DNA from: Kribbella sp. NBC_01245
GTDB lineage: Bacteria; Actinomycetota; Actinomycetes; Propionibacteriales; Kribbellaceae
DNA length: 64,000 bases
Assembly (NCBI RefSeq): GCF_036226525.1
Contig: NZ_CP108487.1
Span: 8,060,001 to 8,124,000, forward strand
Direction of reading: 5' to 3'
Below, piece after piece: positions 60,141-64,000 of this stretch; the first letter of the stretch is position 1; each line of letters opens with the position of its first letter. The notes below the pieces were generated by a model, which searched no databases, was not told where the DNA came from, and saw only the letters and a program-made list of their open reading frames with translations. The position numbers were made by a program, and so were the translations under genes.

Positions 60141-60279
60141 CACCCGTCCCCTGAGGTCTTGCGAAGTGTCTGGTGGACCCGGGCCGCGTCAAGGGTTTCA
60201 TCGGCTAGCGCCGACGCATGCGCGCCCTTGACCCGGCCCGGGTCCACCAAGTGCGGCGGGCTATCTCAGGGGACGGGTG
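60141..60279. repeat. hairpin 2: 15-bp plus 24-bp nested stems
   Basis: Outer stem 60141-60155/60265-60279 is perfect; a symmetric 16/16-nt internal loop follows; inner stem 60172-60195/60225-60248 has one mismatch. A small TCGGC-TAGC-GCCGA hairpin caps the loop. 139 nt in total. Confidence 0.88.
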
Positions 60280-60330
60280 AGGTATGACCGGGTTGGACGT
60301 CTCGCGTTGCGTCGACGCCTGGGCGTGCGA

Positions 60331-60405
60331 GTGGCTAGCCATCGCGCGGTGGGGTTACCACCTCGGATTCCGAGGTGGTAACCCACCTTCGGAGTGGCTA
60401 GCCAC
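60331..60405. repeat. hairpin 3: 33-bp palindrome flanked by GTGGCTAGCCA
   Basis: The core 60352-60384 has 16-bp arms around a single T. Copies of GTGGCTAGCCA (60331-60341) and its match GTGGCTAGCCAC (60394-60405) lie outside; TGGCTAGCCA is itself palindromic. Confidence 0.85.
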
Positions 60406-60430
60406 TGCCTAGGCGCACGAATTCGGGGCG

Positions 60431-60487
60431 CTTCCTGAGCGGACTGGACGTTTCTCGGGCCGAAATACGTCCAGTCCGCTCAGGAAG
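60431..60487. repeat. hairpin 4: 21-bp perfect stem
   Basis: Arms 60431-60451 and 60467-60487 (CTTCCTGAGCGGACT and complement) are perfect around a 15-nt loop. Confidence 0.9.
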
Positions 60488-60518
60488 CTGCGTTTGCGGT
60501 CGTTGGTGCGCGTCGAGT

Positions 60519-60575
60519 CGTGGATTGTGGTGCCGGAAAGGCCTTGCTGGCCGCCAAAGGCCACAACTCGACGCG
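60519..60575. repeat. hairpin 5: 15-bp stem, one mismatch
   Basis: CGCGTCGAGTCGTGG (60519-60533) pairs with 60561-60575 with a single mismatch. Confidence 0.75.
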
Positions 60576-60580
60576 TCGGC

Positions 60581-60657
60581 GGACCGCCAGGACCACGCGG
60601 TGACCCGAAACAGCCTGAATCGGCGTGAAAACGAGCACCGCGTGGTCCTGGCCGTCC
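60581..60657. repeat. hairpin 6: 22-bp stem, one mismatch
   Basis: Arms 60581-60602 and 60636-60657 around CCAGGACCACGCGGTG, 33-nt loop, one mismatch. Confidence 0.85.
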
Positions 60658-60690
60658 ACAACCCGGCCAGACCCGACCCGGCCAGACCTC

Positions 60691-60743
60691 ACCCGGCCCC
60701 CTGATAGCCGGCCTGACAATTCGCAAGACTCAGGGGGCCGGGT
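60691..60743. repeat. hairpin 7: 14-bp perfect stem
   Basis: ACCCGGCCCCCTGA and TCAGGGGGCCGGGT pair perfectly around a 25-nt loop. Confidence 0.85.
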
Positions 60744-60908
60744 GCACCCGAAGACCCCGCGGAACACCCCGAACCGACCACCTGGTGGACGGTCAACACG
60801 GCCGGAAACCGGAAGAATAGGCACCGCACCCGCCTTGGGGACGTAAAACCAGGGGCAAGGTGTGACCAGGGAACGGAAACCCTGTCCAGAGCACGGGATG
60901 GACGCCGT

Positions 60909-60914
60909 TAGGCT
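60909..60914 (+). promoter_or_regulatory. probable -10 element of argS, leaderless
   Basis: TAGGCT ends six bases before the argS GTG and no Shine-Dalgarno is present. Confidence 0.5.
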
Positions 60915-60920
60915 TGGCCG

Positions 60921-62573
60921 GTGACCCCGGAACAGCTCGCTACCACGATCCTGCAGGCCCTGACCACCCTGGTCGACGATGGCACGCTCACCGTCGAGGG
61001 CGGTTTGCCGGCCGAGCTCAAGGTGGAGCGCCCCAAGAATCCCGAGCATGGCGACTACGCGACCAACGTGGCGATGCAGCTCGGTAAGAAGGCCGGTATG
61101 GCGCCGCGCCAGTTCGCGGAGCTGCTGGCGGCTCGGTTGAGCGATGATCCGTCCATCACGGCGGTGGAGATCGCCGGGCCGGGGTTCATCAACATCCGCG
61201 TGGCGGCCGACGCCCAGGGCAAGATCGCCTCGGCGATTCTGGAGGCCGGGGAGAAGTACGGCACCAGCGACTCGCTCCACGGCCAGAAGATCAACCTCGA
61301 GTTCATCTCGGCCAACCCGACTGGCCCGCTGCACCTCGGGCACACCCGCTGGGCCGCCGTCGGCGACGCGCTGGCCCGGGTGCTGATCGCGGCAGGCGCG
61401 GACGTCAGCCGCGAGTTCTACGTGAACGACCGTGGCGCCCAGATGGAGAAGTTCGGCGCCTCGCTGTTCGCCTCCGCCAAGGGCGAGCCGGTGCCGGAAG
61501 ACGGTTACCACGGCGAGTACATCCACGACCTCGCCCAGCGCATCCTCGCCGAGAACCCCGACATCCTGACCAACGAAGACCCGCAGACCGCGTTCCGCGA
61601 GGCCGGGTATCAGCTGCAGCTCAAGGAGCAGCAGGGCCAGCTCGAGCACTTCCGGACGAGCTTCGACGTCTGGTTCTCCGAGCGCAGCCTGCACGAGCAA
61701 GGCGGCGTACCGCACGCCATCGAGAAGCTCCGCGAGCAGGGCCATCTGTATGAGGCCGACGAGGCGCTCTGGATGCGGACCACCGACTTCACCGACGACA
61801 AGGACCGGGTGCTGATCCGGACCGGCGGCGAACCGACGTACTTCGCCTCCGACGCGGCGTACTACATCAACAAGCGCGAGCGCGGTTTCGACGTCTGTAT
61901 CTACCTGCTCGGCGCGGACCACCACGGCTACGTGAATCGTCTCAAGGCGATCGCGGCCTGCGCCGGTGACGACCCCGAGCACAACATCGAGATCCTGATC
62001 GGCCAGCTGGTGAAGATCCTCAAGGGTGGCGAGGAGATGAAGCTGTCCAAGCGGGCCGGCACCATCGTCACGCTGGCCGAGCTGGTCGAGGAGGGCGGCG
62101 TCGACCCGCTGCGCTACACGCTGTGCCGCTATCCGGTGGACTCGCCGCTGACGCTGGACATCGAGGAGATGACCCGCCAGGTCAGCGAGAACCCGGTCTA
62201 CTACGTGCAGTACGCGCACGCACGGCTGGCCTCGATCCTGCGCAACGCGTCCGATCTCGGCATCAAGCTGGACGAGTTCGACCCGGGCCTGCTGAACCAC
62301 GACCGCGAGGGCGACCTGCTCCGCGCGCTGGCCGAGTTCCCGCGGATCGTGGCGACGGCCGCCGAGCTGCGCGAGCCGCACCGGATCGCGCGCTACCTGG
62401 AGGACACGGCCTCGCGGTTCCACAAGTTCTACGACAGTTGCCGGGTGCTTCCGCGCGGTGACGAGGAGGTGGAGCCGGTGCACAAGGCTCGTCTCACCCT
62501 GGTCTCCGCCACCAAGACCGTGCTCGCCAACGGGCTCGACCTGCTCGGCGTCTCCGCTCCGGAGCGGATGTGA
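60921..62573 (+). CDS. argS: arginine--tRNA ligase
   Basis: 550 residues, normal length. It charges tRNA-Arg. The class I signature HIGH is seen as HLGH in SANPTGPLHLGHTRWAAVGD; the KMSKS loop is EEMKLSKRAGTIV. The N-terminal Add1 domain (VERPKNPEHGDYATNVAMQLGKK) and the C-terminal DALR anticodon-binding domain (YVQYAHARLASILRNA onwards) are complete. It heads the argS-lysA-hom operon usual in Actinobacteria, which links arginyl-tRNA synthesis to lysine and threonine biosynthesis. Confidence 0.97.
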   Translation: MTPEQLATTILQALTTLVDDGTLTVEGGLPAELKVERPKNPEHGDYATNVAMQLGKKAGMAPRQFAELLAARLSDDPSITAVEIAGPGFINIRVAADAQGKIASAILEAGEKYGTSDSLHGQKINLEFISANPTGPLHLGHTRWAAVGDALARVLIAAGADVSREFYVNDRGAQMEKFGASLFASAKGEPVPEDGYHGEYIHDLAQRILAENPDILTNEDPQTAFREAGYQLQLKEQQGQLEHFRTSFDVWFSERSLHEQGGVPHAIEKLREQGHLYEADEALWMRTTDFTDDKDRVLIRTGGEPTYFASDAAYYINKRERGFDVCIYLLGADHHGYVNRLKAIAACAGDDPEHNIEILIGQLVKILKGGEEMKLSKRAGTIVTLAELVEEGGVDPLRYTLCRYPVDSPLTLDIEEMTRQVSENPVYYVQYAHARLASILRNASDLGIKLDEFDPGLLNHDREGDLLRALAEFPRIVATAAELREPHRIARYLEDTASRFHKFYDSCRVLPRGDEEVEPVHKARLTLVSATKTVLANGLDLLGVSAPERM

Positions 62574-63973
62574 GGGCGCACGAGGCGGGCGCGCTGCACG
62601 CGGACCTCGGTCACCGCGGTCCGGCCTGGTTGCGCGCGCCGCGAGACGCCAACGAGCTGGTCAAGCCGCTCTGGTCGATGACCGCGCTGAAGAACGCCGA
62701 TGGCGCGCTGGAGATCGGCGGCCTCGACGTACGGCAATTGGTCGCAGAGCACGGCAGCCCGGCGTACGTGCTGGACGAGGCCGACTTCCGCGCCCGCGCT
62801 CGGGCCTTTAAGGAAGGCTTCAAGGACTTCGACGTCTTCTACGCGGGCAAGGCCTTTCTCTGTACGACGGTCGTGCGCTGGGTGATGGAGGAAGGGCTCA
62901 ACCTCGACATCTGCTCGGGTGGTGAGCTCGCGACCGCCTTGCGCGCGGGCGCGGATCCGGCCCGGCTCGGGTTCCACGGCAACAACAAGTCGGTCAGCGA
63001 GTTGACCCGCGCGCTCGAGGCGGGCGTCGGCCGGATCATCGTCGACAGCTTCCACGAGATCGAGCGCCTGGACGCTCTCGCGGTCGAGCGTGGTCTGGTC
63101 GCACCGGTGATGGTCCGCGTCACCGCGGGCGTCGAGGCGCACACCCACGAGTACATCGCGACCGCGCACGAGGACCAGAAGTTCGGCTTCTCGATCACGT
63201 CGGGCGACGGCTTCGAGGCGATCAACCGGGTCCAGCGGGCGGAGGGGCTGAAGCTGCTCGGGTTGCACTCGCACATCGGGTCGCAGATCTTCGACTCGTC
63301 CGGGTTCGAGGTCGCCGCAAAGCGCGTACTCGCCTTGCACGCAAGGGTTTCCGAGGAGCTCGGCGTCGATATGCCCGAGCTGGACCTGGGCGGCGGTTTC
63401 GGTATCGCCTACACCACCCAGGACGATCCGTCCGACCCGCACCAGCTCGCCACCGAGCTCGGCAAGATCGTCGAGCACGAGTGCAAGGCGTTCGGCGTTG
63501 ACGTACCGCGGGTCTCGATCGAGCCGGGTCGCGCGATCGTCGGGCCTGCCGTCTGCACGGTGTACGAGGTGGGCACGGTCAAGGAGGTCGAGCTCGACGC
63601 CGGTGCCTCCCGGACGTACGTCTCGGTGGACGGCGGGATGAGCGACAACATCCGGACCGCCCTGTACGACGCGGACTACTCGTGCACGCTGGCCGGGCGT
63701 CGTTCCGAGGCGGAGCCCACGTTGGCCCGCGTCGTCGGCAAGCACTGCGAATCGGGTGACATCGTGGTGAAGGACGAGTTCCTGCCGTCCGACGTCCGCC
63801 CGGGCGATCTCCTCGCCGTACCGGGCACCGGGGCCTATTGCCGGTCGATGGCGAGCAACTACAACCACGTACCGCGCCCGCCGGTGATCGCCGTGCGGGA
63901 CGGGCAGGCGCGAGTCGTCGTACGCCGGGAGACCGAGGACGACCTGCTCGCATTGGACATGGGAGTGCAGTGA
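62570..63973 (+). CDS. lysA: diaminopimelate decarboxylase
   Basis: 467 residues of the PLP-dependent alanine-racemase-fold decarboxylases; it converts meso-diaminopimelate to lysine. The PLP lysine is in FDVFYAGKAFLCTTVVRW. LGLHSHIGSQIFD and LDLGGGFGIAY bind phosphate and substrate; EPGRAIVGPA and DVRPGDLLAVPGTGAYCRSMASNYN are C-terminal signatures. The GTG start overlaps the argS stop by four bases (GTGA). Confidence 0.96.
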   Translation: MRAHEAGALHADLGHRGPAWLRAPRDANELVKPLWSMTALKNADGALEIGGLDVRQLVAEHGSPAYVLDEADFRARARAFKEGFKDFDVFYAGKAFLCTTVVRWVMEEGLNLDICSGGELATALRAGADPARLGFHGNNKSVSELTRALEAGVGRIIVDSFHEIERLDALAVERGLVAPVMVRVTAGVEAHTHEYIATAHEDQKFGFSITSGDGFEAINRVQRAEGLKLLGLHSHIGSQIFDSSGFEVAAKRVLALHARVSEELGVDMPELDLGGGFGIAYTTQDDPSDPHQLATELGKIVEHECKAFGVDVPRVSIEPGRAIVGPAVCTVYEVGTVKEVELDAGASRTYVSVDGGMSDNIRTALYDADYSCTLAGRRSEAEPTLARVVGKHCESGDIVVKDEFLPSDVRPGDLLAVPGTGAYCRSMASNYNHVPRPPVIAVRDGQARVVVRRETEDDLLALDMGVQ

Positions 63974-64000
63974 TGAGTCACGGTACGGTGAAACCCTTAA
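63973..64000 (+). CDS. start of next gene, probably homoserine dehydrogenase
   Basis: An ATG overlaps the lysA stop (TGATG) and nine codons (MSHGTVKPL) follow to the window edge. Only position supports hom: argS-lysA-hom is the common actinobacterial order. The visible residues alone prove nothing. Confidence 0.5.

Larger units (their letters stand above)
59880..60920. other. 1-kb intergenic region packed with long hairpins
   Basis: No convincing gene. Left to right: three degenerate ~24-bp direct repeats (59932-60008), then seven successive inverted repeats (listed separately), then about 170 nt containing ACCCGGCCAGAC-type short repeats at 60661-60700 and the argS promoter. All hairpins have unrelated sequences. 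Confidence 0.85.

Overview
The window is GC-rich actinobacterial chromosome. It combines a Pup-ligase and proteasome-accessory locus (pafA, pafB, pafC), an F420-type oxidoreductase, Tat-type signal peptides, many GTG/TTG starts and leaderless promoters. Gene order (ald-xerD-parA-scpA-scpB-rluB; pafBC-tatA-tatC-dagK-helY; argS-lysA-hom) and the secreted chitosanase, chitinase and thaumatin-like proteins fit a soil Propionibacteriales such as Kribbella or a relative. The genus is an inference; no rRNA is present.

Layout. 1-2.1 kb: a leftward operon of an aminoglycoside-phosphotransferase-like kinase, an alpha/beta hydrolase and a partial F420-dependent oxidoreductase. 2.4-11 kb: a chromosome-dynamics block with ald, xerD (apparent CTG start), a frameshifted SMP-30 gene, then the overlapping operon parA - small RHH-like gene - scpA - scpB - rluB. 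11-13.4 kb: two tandem ~300-bp MITE-like repeat blocks, the left one split by an IS110-family element whose ends can be read from the intact copy. 13.4-31 kb: the Pup/Tat region. pafA and an FKBP lipoprotein are separated from pafBC by a DUF3866-TetR operon, a divergent orphan clpX and a second IS110-family transposase. Then follow a winged-helix protein, tatA, tatC, a diacylglycerol kinase, DUF1345, a GH46 chitosanase and helY.

31-42 kb: accessory genes, including a Tat serine hydrolase, three regulator/target pairs with visible palindromic operators, a GyrI-like protein, an ArsR-type regulator, an MFS pump, and a flavin monooxygenase gene interrupted by an intact IS3-family element with a 3-bp duplication. 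42-46 kb: cobalamin genes cobG, cobH and cobIJ, with an in-frame hexapeptide-repeat mini-ORF between cobG and cobH. 46-53 kb: DinB-like protein, secreted hydrolase, GNAT, a MarR/MFS pair, an HxlR regulator, tRNA-Arg(CCG) and a PspC protein. 53-60 kb: GH19 chitinase, thaumatin-like protein, a LuxR regulator lacking the usual ATPase, a lipoprotein and a large secreted choice-of-anchor B protein. 60.9 kb to the end: argS, lysA and the first codons of a probable hom.

The most unusual content is intergenic. Long near-perfect hairpins of unrelated sequence occur singly at 4.5, 51.4 and 57.2 kb, and seven stand in a row in the 1-kb gap before argS. A 33-bp repeat recurs only at three convergent gene junctions. 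Two genes are followed by tandem copies of their own 3' end including the stop codon. Several 18-bp in-frame arrays could encode hexapeptide-repeat peptides.
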